A stretch of DNA of 64,000 nucleotides. It comes from Gordonia amarae NBRC 15530. Its GTDB lineage: Bacteria; Actinomycetota; Actinomycetes; Mycobacteriales; Mycobacteriaceae. Under the pieces are notes generated by a model. It did no database searches, was not told where the DNA came from, and saw nothing but the letters and a program-made list of their open reading frames with translations. This document shows, one piece after another, positions 7,448-15,767 of the stretch. The stretch's first letter is position 1; each line of letters begins with the position of its first letter. The translations under genes were made by a program, and so were the position numbers. Where the stretch lies: the NCBI RefSeq assembly GCF_000241345.1, contig NZ_BAED01000003.1:167988-231987 (forward strand), given 5' to 3'.

Positions 7448-9964
7448 TTACGGGATGATCGGCGCCTCGACGTACTTCTGAAAGATCCGGTCGCCTGTCA
7501 GCTGGCCATGGCTAAGCCGCTCTCTGACAGCCTGTTCGTCACCCCACCGGCCTTGGCCGTCCGCGAGTGCCACCGCGAACGCGCGAACTGCCTCTTTGAG
7601 TTCCTCGAGCTTCGCTGGTGTTACGACCTTCATGCCATCAACAACCGTGCCGCGGTCATCTATCGTCCGGCTGGGATGCAGCATGATCGGGATACTCTGA
7701 ACGCCAACGTTCTGCTCCTTATTCCATCGAATACTGCCTCCAAGCTGGTCGACGTCCTTCTTCACGATAGTGTCGGTGGTGCAACCAGTCTTGAGTTCGA
7801 TGACAGCGTGGCGACCAGGCCCAAGGACCCAATGGTTATCTGGCCCCTTCCCGTAAAGCTGTTCTGGACGAGTGCTATCAAACCCTAGATGTCGGCCAAG
7901 CTCTTGCCACGCGTGCTCGGATTCTTTGGTTCGTTCTTCGTCCCACTCGATCTGGTCAAGGAGAGCTCGAACTCCGAGAACCAGGGACATCTGATCTCCG
8001 TACTCAGAAGATAGGAAGTCTGCTGCCACGCGGGCCTGAGCGACAGCTGGTTTCGCAGAGGAGAACGCGATTCCGGCTGGTGGGCGTAGAACGTGAGGGT
8101 TCGACTTTACGGCTGTTACAAGCGCTCTCTGGGCAGCGACTGGATCGGTGAAATACAGATAGGAAGCTTTTTGCTCCATTAGCCATCCACGCAGTTCTGG
8201 GTCTTCGAGATCGTTAATGGCCGCCTGGAGCTTTAATGCTGCTTCGCTTGTTTGCCCAGCGGCGGCGAGATCGAAAGCCACCCTTCCCGCAACTGCATCT
8301 GGGCGGACTACGCCCGTTTGGCTATAGCGGACCTCAGCGAGAGCCCTACGCCCACTGCCTACCCAATTTGGGTCCTGATCGAGGCACAGAGTGAGGACTG
8401 TTCGAACTGCTTCCAGCCCTTGCCCCTTGATCTGCGTGGCAACGTCCCTGCTCAGCCTCAGTTGCGCCTTCGTTGCAGGAGAGAACAGTTCAAGCCAGCG
8501 CGGGTCGTGTGTAGCCACGCCAAGGTTAGCTCCGAGGAGGAGCACCGCGCAGTGGTCGCTACTCTCGCGGACCCCACGGCCCATGCCCTGTTCAATACGT
8601 TGCACGTCACGCATGCGTCGAATCGGACTGCCACTCAGCGCTACTGCTTCGCGCCTTTCGACTGCGTCCATCGGCTGGGGCACACCATCAAGAATTAGGA
8701 GCTCACACGCCTCGTGCGGCAAATCCACTCCGTCATACTTATTGACAAGCACTACAAGCCCAACGTGACCGGTCTTGAGTTCCGCGACGCCGGCTTCCAG
8801 GTCCTTCACGTAGTGGATGCGGTCTGCGTATGACTCCCATACAGCCGCCGCTTTCGTGCTCGGCACTAGGACTACCACGTTGATCGGCTTCGAGTCGGGG
8901 ACGTTGTCGCCGTTACGGTCTCCTTGTGAGAACTGCTTAGCGAGAACGCGCACCGCCTCATCGTCGAGGTTTGGATTAAGAGCAACCGGCGCGAGGATCA
9001 TCCGATCACCTAGGTCCGCAGCGCTACCCGGCGTCACGGGTTTTGAGATGTGCGCGGGATCAGCGTCCAGATCGGTCACCAAGACGCTGTCATCAGACAA
9101 TGTTGCGGTCAGATAGACCCGGCGCGTTGCGCGCGCGAACGAAGGGATCGCAGAGATCGGCGGGCAAGGCGGGCGCACTTCTATGTGGCGGGGGGTAACC
9201 GTCGCGGCACATAAGTGCAGTATATGACCGATTAGAGGCCACGTGAAAACGAAGCCATTCTCCGTCCTATGCGGATGGAGTATGGACATGACTTGGTCGG
9301 CCTTTTCCACCCAGGACCAGTAGGGGATCCGGGCGGCTGCGCCAAAATCGCCAGCCTGGAGGTCTTCCCAAACCTTGTTGGATTGTACGCGCAAATCCGC
9401 CGCGAAGAGATCGATCAACGCTTCGTAGGCGGCGTGCGACCTGGGAATGGACAGGCGGAATTGACCTTCGGTCGTGGCTAGCGCTGCATGCGCATCGTCG
9501 ACGATGACGACACCCAGATCGAGTGGCTCTCCCCGGTCGTCTCCTACAACTCCGAAAACTGACCTTCCGTTAATGAGCTTTTGGTAGGTAGTCACCAGAA
9601 TGGCCTGCTGAGCGCGGAAGTCCGGATCATTCGGATCGTCGGCGGTAGTGAACGAGAGTCGATCGGCTTCTTCCCGAACGCGGGTAGCGAGATACGTGTC
9701 CGGTGCGAGGTAGACAGCCTTCCCGATACCCTCATTCAATGTGCTCTGTGCAATCAAGAGGCCAGCCACGGTCTTTCCACCACCGGTGTTCTGTTTGATC
9801 ACAACGTCGCGGTCGTCCTTGCGTTTGAACCATGCTTCGAGAACTTCACCCTGCTCCTGACGCAGGTATGGCCAAGGCTTGTGGGCTATCGCCGCATAAA
9901 TATCACGAGGACGAAGTAGCGGTTCGTTGGCGCCAGCGCCGATTCGGCTCCAGTCCAGAGTCAT
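7448..9964 (-). CDS. Superfamily 2 helicase fused to a PD-(D/E)xK-like nuclease domain
   Basis: 838-residue protein on the opposite strand to its neighbours, with lower GC and more A/T-ending codons, so probably acquired. Helicase motifs: QxxxGGGKT (Lys64), VVIVDDAHA (DDAH box, residues 156-159), YLTATLSDD (motif III) and QGMGRGVRESSD (motif VI). Near the C-terminus, HWVLGPGRHAVIELKTG (Glu723, Lys725) fits the core of a PD-(D/E)xK nuclease, and a Gln-containing helix (DVDQLGG) follows as in that fold. Its place in a restriction island suggests phage or plasmid defence. I do not recognise it as a member of a named system, and no partner gene is on its strand. Confidence 0.75.
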   Translation of the reverse strand: MTLDWSRIGAGANEPLLRPRDIYAAIAHKPWPYLRQEQGEVLEAWFKRKDDRDVVIKQNTGGGKTVAGLLIAQSTLNEGIGKAVYLAPDTYLATRVREEADRLSFTTADDPNDPDFRAQQAILVTTYQKLINGRSVFGVVGDDRGEPLDLGVVIVDDAHAALATTEGQFRLSIPRSHAAYEALIDLFAADLRVQSNKVWEDLQAGDFGAAARIPYWSWVEKADQVMSILHPHRTENGFVFTWPLIGHILHLCAATVTPRHIEVRPPCPPISAIPSFARATRRVYLTATLSDDSVLVTDLDADPAHISKPVTPGSAADLGDRMILAPVALNPNLDDEAVRVLAKQFSQGDRNGDNVPDSKPINVVVLVPSTKAAAVWESYADRIHYVKDLEAGVAELKTGHVGLVVLVNKYDGVDLPHEACELLILDGVPQPMDAVERREAVALSGSPIRRMRDVQRIEQGMGRGVRESSDHCAVLLLGANLGVATHDPRWLELFSPATKAQLRLSRDVATQIKGQGLEAVRTVLTLCLDQDPNWVGSGRRALAEVRYSQTGVVRPDAVAGRVAFDLAAAGQTSEAALKLQAAINDLEDPELRGWLMEQKASYLYFTDPVAAQRALVTAVKSNPHVLRPPAGIAFSSAKPAVAQARVAADFLSSEYGDQMSLVLGVRALLDQIEWDEERTKESEHAWQELGRHLGFDSTRPEQLYGKGPDNHWVLGPGRHAVIELKTGCTTDTIVKKDVDQLGGSIRWNKEQNVGVQSIPIMLHPSRTIDDRGTVVDGMKVVTPAKLEELKEAVRAFAVALADGQGRWGDEQAVRERLSHGQLTGDRIFQKYVEAPIIP

Positions 9965-10497
9965 TCCCTACCTTTCGATCATGCGCGGAGAGCTTGTTCA
10001 ACACTTGAAACTTCGATCTGCCGGCCTCGGGGTCTGTCCGAGGATGCCGACTAGTCACACCTCGCGTACACCCTGTATCAGCTCAGGAGCCCGTCCATCG
10101 ATCGATCGCAGCCTCGTAGACGGCATCCGTGAACGATGACGACGGTACTGATGCCGGGACCTGGCGCGATGGAACCGACGCTGCTCGCGCGACCGCGATC
10201 TGGAATCCAACGAGACCGAATGGGTCTGGACCCACATGTTCCTTGCCTGGCGAAAGACCGTCCGGCGCGGCCGAATCGTTCCACGTCACAGCCTTGTCGG
10301 CGGTCAAACGCACGGCAGCCCCCTCAGGCTTAGTAGTAGACGGCCACCACCCTGCGACCTCCCTCAAACACCCTACCCGTGAGAAACAGACGATACCGGA
10401 AGGCCCTCATACGCGTCGGCTCAGGTGACAACTCACATCCGTCCATGGGCAGGGCAACCGGTGTCGCCTAAACCAACACAACAGCTTATACCCGAAG
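9965..10497. other. Intergenic stretch upstream of the helicase-nuclease gene
   Basis: 533 bases between the start of the helicase-nuclease gene and the outer end of the IS3 remnant. It presumably holds the helicase promoter just right of 9964. One minus-strand frame, annotated separately (10083-10367), could encode a small protein. Otherwise no recognisable gene, repeat or RNA was found. Base composition is intermediate, and the stretch may be debris from the insertion events on its right. Confidence 0.5.
10083..10367 (-). CDS. Doubtful small hypothetical protein
   Basis: 94-codon open frame starting at a TTG at 10367. Third-position GC is moderately high, and the middle (TADKAVTWNDSAAPDGLSP, DPFGLVGFQIAVARA) looks more protein-like than a random shadow frame. 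There is no clear ribosome binding site, no recognised domain and no partner gene. It may be a fragment of a larger gene disrupted by the adjoining insertion sequences, or no gene at all. Confidence 0.25.
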   Translation of the reverse strand: MREVAGWWPSTTKPEGAAVRLTADKAVTWNDSAAPDGLSPGKEHVGPDPFGLVGFQIAVARAASVPSRQVPASVPSSSFTDAVYEAAIDRWTGS

Positions 10498-10836
10498 TGA
10501 TCCGTCCCGGCGTTTCCGGAGAGCTCATTTTGTGAGTACTCCCTCCGGATTGAGGGCGCGTAGCTGATCGTAGTGCAACTGTTCGGCGTGGTCGGGGGTG
10601 AGGTCGTGGCAGTAGCTGTGCGGGCGTTCGCGGTTGTAGAACGCGATCCATTCGGCGGTGCTCAACGACAGCTCGGCCAGTCCGTGATGCAGTGGCTGGT
10701 TGTCAACCAACTCGTTCTTGTAGTCGGCGTTGACCGACTCGGCCAGGGCGTTGTCGTAGCTATCTCCGACGCTGCCGATCGAGGCGGCGATACCTGCTTC
10801 GGCCAAACGCTGACCGAAGGTCAGTGCCGTGTACTG
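10498..10836 (-). mobile_element. IS3-family insertion sequence remnant (orfB C-terminus and one end)
   Basis: The minus-strand frame ending at 10525 encodes the last ~100 residues of an IS3 OrfB transposase: QYTALTFGQRLAEAG, then GDSYDNALAES with the third catalytic acidic residue of the DDE triad, then IAFYNRERPHS. Upstream of the QY codons (10831-10836) the similarity stops exactly where the IS30 gene ends, so IS30 probably inserted into this IS3. The sequence beyond the transposase stop ends in TGATCC at 10498, consistent with an IS3-type TG...CA terminus. The N-terminal two thirds and other end are missing, so it is inactive. Confidence 0.8.
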
Positions 10837-10843
10837 GGCGGGT

Positions 10844-11968
10844 TCAATCGGTCGATGCAACACCGGGTCGTTTGCCTGAGTGTAGTTGCTCTCCAAAGAC
10901 TTCGGCGGGAGTCCTCCACTCAAGGGCTTTTCGGGGGCGGTTGTTGAGGGTGTAGGCGATGGCTTCGAGGTCGGCGGCTGACCACCGAGATAGGTCTGTC
11001 CCCTTCGGAAAGTATTGGCGTAGCAGTCCGTTGGTGTTCTCGTTCGACGGGCGTTGCCACGGTGAATGCGGATCGGCAAAGAACACCTGTGTCCCGGTAT
11101 CCATCGCGAACTGGGCATGTGCGGACAGTTCTTTGCCACGATCCCACGTCAACGTCTTACGCAACTGCTGCGGCAGCTCGGCCATCGACGCCGTCAGTGC
11201 CGCGTTCATCGCGATGGCTCCGTAGCCACCGAGCGCCGGACCGTTCTTCACATACGCCTGCTCACCCCAGCCCTGCTGGCGCGGCAGGTGCACTAGAAGG
11301 GTTGCACGGCTGCGTCTTTCGACAAGAGTACCAATAGCTGAGCGGCCCACCCCGATGATGAGATCACCCTCCCAGTGACCGGGGACGGCGCGGTCTTCGG
11401 CTTCGGGTGGGCGCTGACTGAGCACGACATCGGAGGTGACATGACCCTGCGGTTTGTTGCGTGAGCGAGCACGAGGCTCCCGTAGGGCTCGCCCGGTGCG
11501 CAAACACGCCACCAGCTCACGTTTGAGCGCGCCGCGGCCTTCGATGAACAGGGACTGATAGATCGCCTCGTGGCTGATACGCATGGACTCATCATCAGGG
11601 TAATCGACCCGCAGTCGCTGGGAGATCTGCTCCGGGCTCCATGCCAGCGACCACCGGCGATCAGCCCGGTGCGGCTTGTTCAGCCCTTTCCATTCAGGTG
11701 GCGTGGGCCCAACCACCAGTGTGCCGTCGGGCCGGCGAACAACGCCGGCGAGGCGGTCCTGGACGTAGGTCCGCAACTCTTCGTTCGCCACGAGTTTCGC
11801 CGTTTTCGGACGCTTAGCGCCCTGCTGAGCTTTCCACTGCGCCACCAATGCCCGATACTCAAGTTTCCCGCCCCTGGTCGCAGCGTTGCGTCGCAACTCA
11901 CGCGAAATCGTTGCGGGACTGCGTCCGATCTGTCGAGCGATCTCTCGCACGCCACGGTAGTGCCCCAT
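10844..11968 (-). CDS. IS30-family transposase, N-terminus probably cut by the IS256 insertion
   Basis: DDE transposase, 374 codons from the ATG at 11968. An N-terminal helix-turn-helix (REIARQIGRSPATISREL) precedes the catalytic core: GHWEGDLIIG (first Asp), TWDRGKEL (second Asp) and NENTNGLLRQYFPKGT (Glu). It ends RPGVASTD, a typical IS30 C-terminus. The open frame continues past 11968, but that part lies inside the IS256 terminal repeat and is unlike IS30, so the original N-terminal residues seem to have been removed. The catalytic residues are intact, but the element is probably immobile because its outer end is gone. Confidence 0.82.
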   Translation of the reverse strand: MGHYRGVREIARQIGRSPATISRELRRNAATRGGKLEYRALVAQWKAQQGAKRPKTAKLVANEELRTYVQDRLAGVVRRPDGTLVVGPTPPEWKGLNKPHRADRRWSLAWSPEQISQRLRVDYPDDESMRISHEAIYQSLFIEGRGALKRELVACLRTGRALREPRARSRNKPQGHVTSDVVLSQRPPEAEDRAVPGHWEGDLIIGVGRSAIGTLVERRSRATLLVHLPRQQGWGEQAYVKNGPALGGYGAIAMNAALTASMAELPQQLRKTLTWDRGKELSAHAQFAMDTGTQVFFADPHSPWQRPSNENTNGLLRQYFPKGTDLSRWSAADLEAIAYTLNNRPRKALEWRTPAEVFGEQLHSGKRPGVASTD

Positions 11969-11970
11969 AG

Positions 11971-13384
11971 AGTGGTGTAACTCGGTGGCCGAGATCGTCT
12001 TCGACGTTATGTCGGCAGACGCAGGAGCGGCCACCGTGTGATCCTTCGAGTCAACCTTCCACAGAATCCTCGAACGGAGTCATCACGATGGCCGCGCCCC
12101 ATATTGTCGACCCTGCCGGCCTGCTTGGCCAAGCCCTCGCTGACGCATCCCCGGATCTGATGCGTGAGCTGCTGCAGACCATGATCAACGCCCTGCTGTC
12201 AGCCGATGCCGACAGTGTGTGTGGTGCCGAGTGGAATGCTCGCTCGGCCGAGCGCACCAACCGCCGCAACGGTTACCGCCACCGGCCCCTGGACACTCGT
12301 GTGGGCACCGTCGACGTTTCGATCCCCAAGCTGCGGTCGGGCAGCTACTTCCCGGAGTGGTTGCTCGAGCGCCGCAAGCGGGCCGAGTCGGCGTTGATCA
12401 CGGTCGTGGCGGACTGCTACCTGGCGGGAGTGTCGACCCGGCGCATGGACAAGCTCGTCAAGACCTTGGGCATCGACTCACTGTCGAAGTCGCAGGTCTC
12501 CCGGATGGCCGAAGACCTCGACGAACAGGTCGCCGCGTTCGGGCACCGACGCCTGGACGAGGCTGGACCGTTCACGTTCGTCACCGCGGATGCACTGACG
12601 ATCAAGGTCCGCGAGAACAAGCAGGTCGTCAAAGCCGTCGTACTGTTGGCGACCGGCGTCAACGGCGATGGCCACCGCGAAGTCCTCGGCATGCAAGTGG
12701 CGACCAGCGAGAGCAAGGCCTCGTGGAACACCTTTCTTCGCTGACCTGGTCGCCCGAGGTCTGGGCGGAGTCCGGCTGGTGACCTCGGACGCGCACGCCG
12801 GCCTGGTCGAGGCGATCGCGGCGAACCTGCCCGGTGCCGCCTGGCAGCGCTGCCGCACCCACTACGCCGCCAATCTCATGGCCGTGTGCCCCAAATCCAT
12901 GTGGCCGGCGGTGAAGGCGATGCTGCACAGCGTCTACGACCAGCCCACTGCCGCGGCCGTCAACGCCCAGTTCGACCGGCTTCTGGAATACACTGAAGGG
13001 CGACTCCCCGACGTGGCCGAGCACCTCGGCGATGCACGCGAAGACCTCCTCGCGTTCACCGTGTTCCCCGACGACGTGTGGCGGCAAATCTGGTCCAACA
13101 ACCCCACCGAGCGACTCAACCGCGAGATCCGCCGTCGCACCGACGTCGTGGGAATCTTTCCCCAACCGGGACGCCATCGTCCGGCTCATCGGCGCCGTCC
13201 TGGCCGAGCAGACCGACGAATGGGCCGAAGGACGCCGATACCTCGGACTCGAAATCCTCAACAGGTGCCGACTCACCCTGACCACCGACCCCGACACCAA
13301 CTCGCAGACGGAGGTGAGTACCGATCCGCTGATCGAACTACCCGCCTGACCACCAACGAAGGATCAACAACCAGTTACACCACC
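11971..13384 (+). mobile_element. IS256-family insertion sequence
   Basis: About 1.41 kb, within the usual IS256 size. The outer ends share an inverted GTGGTGTAACT (left 11972-11982; right, as its complement, 13373-13383). The single transposase gene inside is broken by two frameshifts. I could not find a convincing 8-9 bp target duplication: the left flank is IS30 sequence and the right flank is the Rpn-type nuclease gene, so a deletion may have accompanied or followed insertion. Confidence 0.75.
12088..13349 (+). pseudogene. IS256-family (mutator-type) transposase with two frameshifts
   Basis: The starting frame (ATG 12088) encodes residues 1-~215: NRRNGYRHRPLDTR, LPKLRSG-type strand and FVTADALTIKVREN carrying the first catalytic Asp. 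An extra T in the TTT at 12733-12735 shifts the frame; the next frame continues with FADLVARGLGGVRLVTSDAH (second Asp) and QRCRTHYAANL. An extra C in the CCCC at 13160-13163 shifts it again; the third frame gives NRDAIVRLIGAVLAEQTDEW to a stop at 13347-13349. Conservation across the breaks is excellent, which suggests very recent loss or sequencing slippage. If both breaks are artefacts, the transposase is complete (about 420 residues). Confidence 0.88.
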
Positions 13385-14385
13385 ACACGGGGCTTGACCC
13401 ATCCACGGGCCGACAACCACACGACGCCCTGTTCCGGCTGATTTTCACCGACCCGGAGAACGCCGGATCAGAACTGCGTTCGGTGCTACCGCCCGAACTG
13501 ACCGCACACATCGACTTCAACGACATGGTGCTTCAAGAAGGCACCTTCGTCGACGAAAACCTACGCCACCGACAAACCGACGTCCTGTTCAAAACGACAG
13601 TCCAGGAGGACGACGCGTACGTTTACGTCGTCATCGAACACCAAAGCACCCCGGACCCACTGATGGCGTTCCGCATGCTGCAATATCAGGTCCGCATCTG
13701 GGACCGACACGTCAAGCAGCACACGATTCGACCAGGCCAACGACCGCTGCCACTGATCATCCCGGTGGTCATCTACCAGGGCCGGCGCCGATGGACCGCA
13801 CCCACCGACATCGCCGACCTCCTCGACATCAACGACTCGCTCGGCGCTGCGGCCGACGGTCTGATACCGCACGCGAGCTACCTGCTTGACGACCTCACCA
13901 CCGTCAGCGACGCCGCCCTGCGCGCCCGACCACTGACAACCGCGGCCCGCATAACCTTCGTATTCCTCACTAAAGCACCAGAAGACCCAAACGCCATTCG
14001 CTGGCTGCCCGAGTGGACCGACCACATCAACCAACTCGACTCCAGCCGCCTCGAAGCCCTATTCCAGTACCTTGTAGTTGTCAGTACTACGCAGGTCGAA
14101 GACATCATCCGCTATACCGCCACCGTGGGACCCGAAGCCGAGGAGGCCGCAATGAACACCGCAGACGTACTCCGCGCGGAAGGCCGAGCCGAAGGCCGAG
14201 CCGGGGCTCTGGCCGAAGGACGAGCTGGGCTGCTCATCGAGCTACTGACCGCAAAATTCGGTGACGTCGATACCGATACGCGTGAGCGCGTCGCGCGCGC
14301 CAACACCGAACAGATTTCGCAATGGAGCGCCCGCCTGGTCCTCGGAGCCGACACCCTCGAACAGATATTTGCCCCTGAGGGGTAA
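13385..14385 (+). pseudogene. Rpn/YhgA-family PD-(D/E)xK nuclease gene lacking its start
   Basis: The open frame encodes the conserved Rpn-family core: PHDALFRLIFTDPENAGSEL, EGTFVDENLRHRQTDVLF (Asp of the nuclease site), YVVIEHQSTPD (catalytic E-x-Q) and PLPLIIPVVIYQG, followed by an Ala/Gly/Arg-rich AEGRAEGRAGALAEGR stretch typical of the family and a short C-terminal helix. The frame is open back into the IS256 end but contains no ATG, GTG or TTG before the GTG at 13483, which would remove the first conserved helix. The IS256 insertion therefore seems to have removed the start codon and a few residues. Rpn proteins promote RecA-independent recombination or act as toxins. Confidence 0.78.
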
Positions 14386-14446
14386 ACACACCTGGCCGCG
14401 GGCTTACGGTCACCGACGACACGGTGTCCCTTCCTATACTCGGCGC

Positions 14447-15046
14447 ATGACTGACATCGTGATTCCGCTCGCTACCGGTGCTGCGGCGCTGGATGAGCTC
14501 GATCGTGTCGACTGGGAATCCCTTGCTCACGCATATGGCATCGGGAGGGGTGACGACGATGCTCCTCACACGGATGTTGCGGGTTCCCTTCGGGGACTGT
14601 CGATCACCGATCCGGACCATGAGCCACAGTGTGGAACAGGCACTACCGTGGGCGAGACGTCGGCGTTCGACGATGCGATCTACCTGTTGTACGGCAATAT
14701 CTGGCATCAGGGCACCATCTATCAGGCCACCGCGTACGCCGTCCCGTTCCTGGTCGCCTACGCCGCCGGCGATAACACACCACAACAACAGCGGCGCAGC
14801 ATCATCGAGTTGCTCGCCTTCATCGGTATCGCCTCCTCATTCGAGGCTCCCGAAGGCTATTACGCCGGGTCGTGGGGTTCGACCAATGTCGGCCCCAACA
14901 CCCGCGCCGCCATCGCCACCAGCGCCGACCGGCTGCGGCCGATGGCCGACGATCCCGAACTGCGCCCGGTCATCGACGCACTCCTCCGTCTGCCCGACAA
15001 CCCCGAACAGGCGGCGACCGCGCTGTCAGCACTCGTCGACGACTGA
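14447..15046 (+). CDS. HEAT-repeat-like protein of unknown function
   Basis: 199-residue acidic protein. The segment YGNIWHQGTIYQATAYAVPFLV followed by an amphipathic helix (RRSIIELLAFIGIA) matches the start of actinobacterial HEAT-repeat proteins, which usually go on for several hundred residues; this one ends after ARLS-type helices at ~199, so it is short for the group. Such proteins are sometimes immunity or scaffold components, but no toxin partner is visible. The ATG at 14447 is chosen because the upstream in-frame extension lies inside the Rpn gene. Confidence 0.6.
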   Translation: MTDIVIPLATGAAALDELDRVDWESLAHAYGIGRGDDDAPHTDVAGSLRGLSITDPDHEPQCGTGTTVGETSAFDDAIYLLYGNIWHQGTIYQATAYAVPFLVAYAAGDNTPQQQRRSIIELLAFIGIASSFEAPEGYYAGSWGSTNVGPNTRAAIATSADRLRPMADDPELRPVIDALLRLPDNPEQAATALSALVDD

Positions 15047-15137
15047 TCCCGTGTTCCACGACGTGCCCGCTGGACGAACCATAACCTCGCCATCACATCC
15101 ACACCCTGATAGCGTGGGAGGTCAGAGGTGATATCAC

Positions 15138-15356
15138 ATGACGGACATTTTGATCCGCAATGTCGACGACGAGGTGATCGCGCGCATCGACGACCAGGCC
15201 CAGAGCCTCGGCATGTCCAGGTCCGAGTATCTGCGGCAGCAGCTGAAAACCATCGCCCATCCACGTGGCCGGACCACCCGCGCTGACCTCGACCGATTCA
15301 GCGCACTCGCCGGTGACCTCCTCGACGATGAGGTCATGGCGAAGGCGTGGGATTGA
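15138..15356 (+). CDS. vapB: VapB-type ribbon-helix-helix antitoxin
   Basis: 72 residues. The first 45 form a ribbon-helix-helix DNA-binding fold ([20 protein letters not shown], then a helix starting [12 protein letters not shown]); the acidic tail ([16 protein letters not shown]) is the part expected to block the toxin. Its stop overlaps the toxin start by one base (TGATG). VapB dimers normally bind their own promoter together with VapC. Confidence 0.9.
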   Translation: MTDILIRNVDDEVIARIDDQAQSLGMSRSEYLRQQLKTIAHPRGRTTRADLDRFSALAGDLLDDEVMAKAWD

Positions 15357-15763
15357 TGGCCTGGCTCGTAGACAAGTCGGCGTTGGTTCGCATCGCCCAT
15401 TCGCCCGACGCCGATCAATGGCAGGACCGTATAGCGCGCGGCCTGGTACACATCTCGTCCACCACGCTCTTGGAAGTGGGGTTCTCGGCCCGTTCGGCTT
15501 CAAGCTGGGTTGAGCTGCAAAACACCCCACCGGTCTCTGACCTGCCGGTCGAGAGCATCACTCCGCGAACCGAGTCACGCGCTCTCGAAGTGCAACATGC
15601 CCTCGCCGACCGCGGAACCCACCGCGGCCCCGGCCCTGCCGACCTGCTCATCGCCGCGATCGCCGAACTGTCGGAACTGACAGTGCTGCACGTGGACAAG
15701 GATTTTGAGCTGATCGCCGATATCACCGGCCAACCGATGGAACGACTGACGGGGGATTTCTGA
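15356..15763 (+). CDS. vapC: VapC-type PIN-domain ribonuclease toxin
   Basis: 135 residues with an intact PIN active site: Asp in WLVDKSAL, Glu in [11 protein letters not shown], Asp in [12 protein letters not shown] and Asp in [12 protein letters not shown]. VapC toxins cleave RNA, commonly initiator tRNA or rRNA loops. The ATG at 15356 overlaps the vapB stop and is preferred to a GTG three codons upstream. hsdR starts only 4 bases after the vapC stop, so the toxin-antitoxin pair and the restriction subunit are probably co-transcribed. Confidence 0.9.
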   Translation: MAWLVDKSALVRIAHSPDADQWQDRIARGLVHISSTTLLEVGFSARSASSWVELQNTPPVSDLPVESITPRTESRALEVQHALADRGTHRGPGPADLLIAAIAELSELTVLHVDKDFELIADITGQPMERLTGDF

Positions 15764-15767
15764 GACC

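Noticed and set aside
12040..13365. GATCCTTCG / CGAAGGATC as IS256 terminal repeats
   Set aside because: The distances from the transposase ends are unequal and the GTGGTGTAACT pair is longer and further out; the shorter pair is probably internal.
14149..14230. Repeated GCCGAAGG/GAAGGACGAGC units as a possible CRISPR or tandem DNA repeat
   Set aside because: They encode the AEGRAEGRA helix normal for Rpn-family proteins and have no spacer structure.
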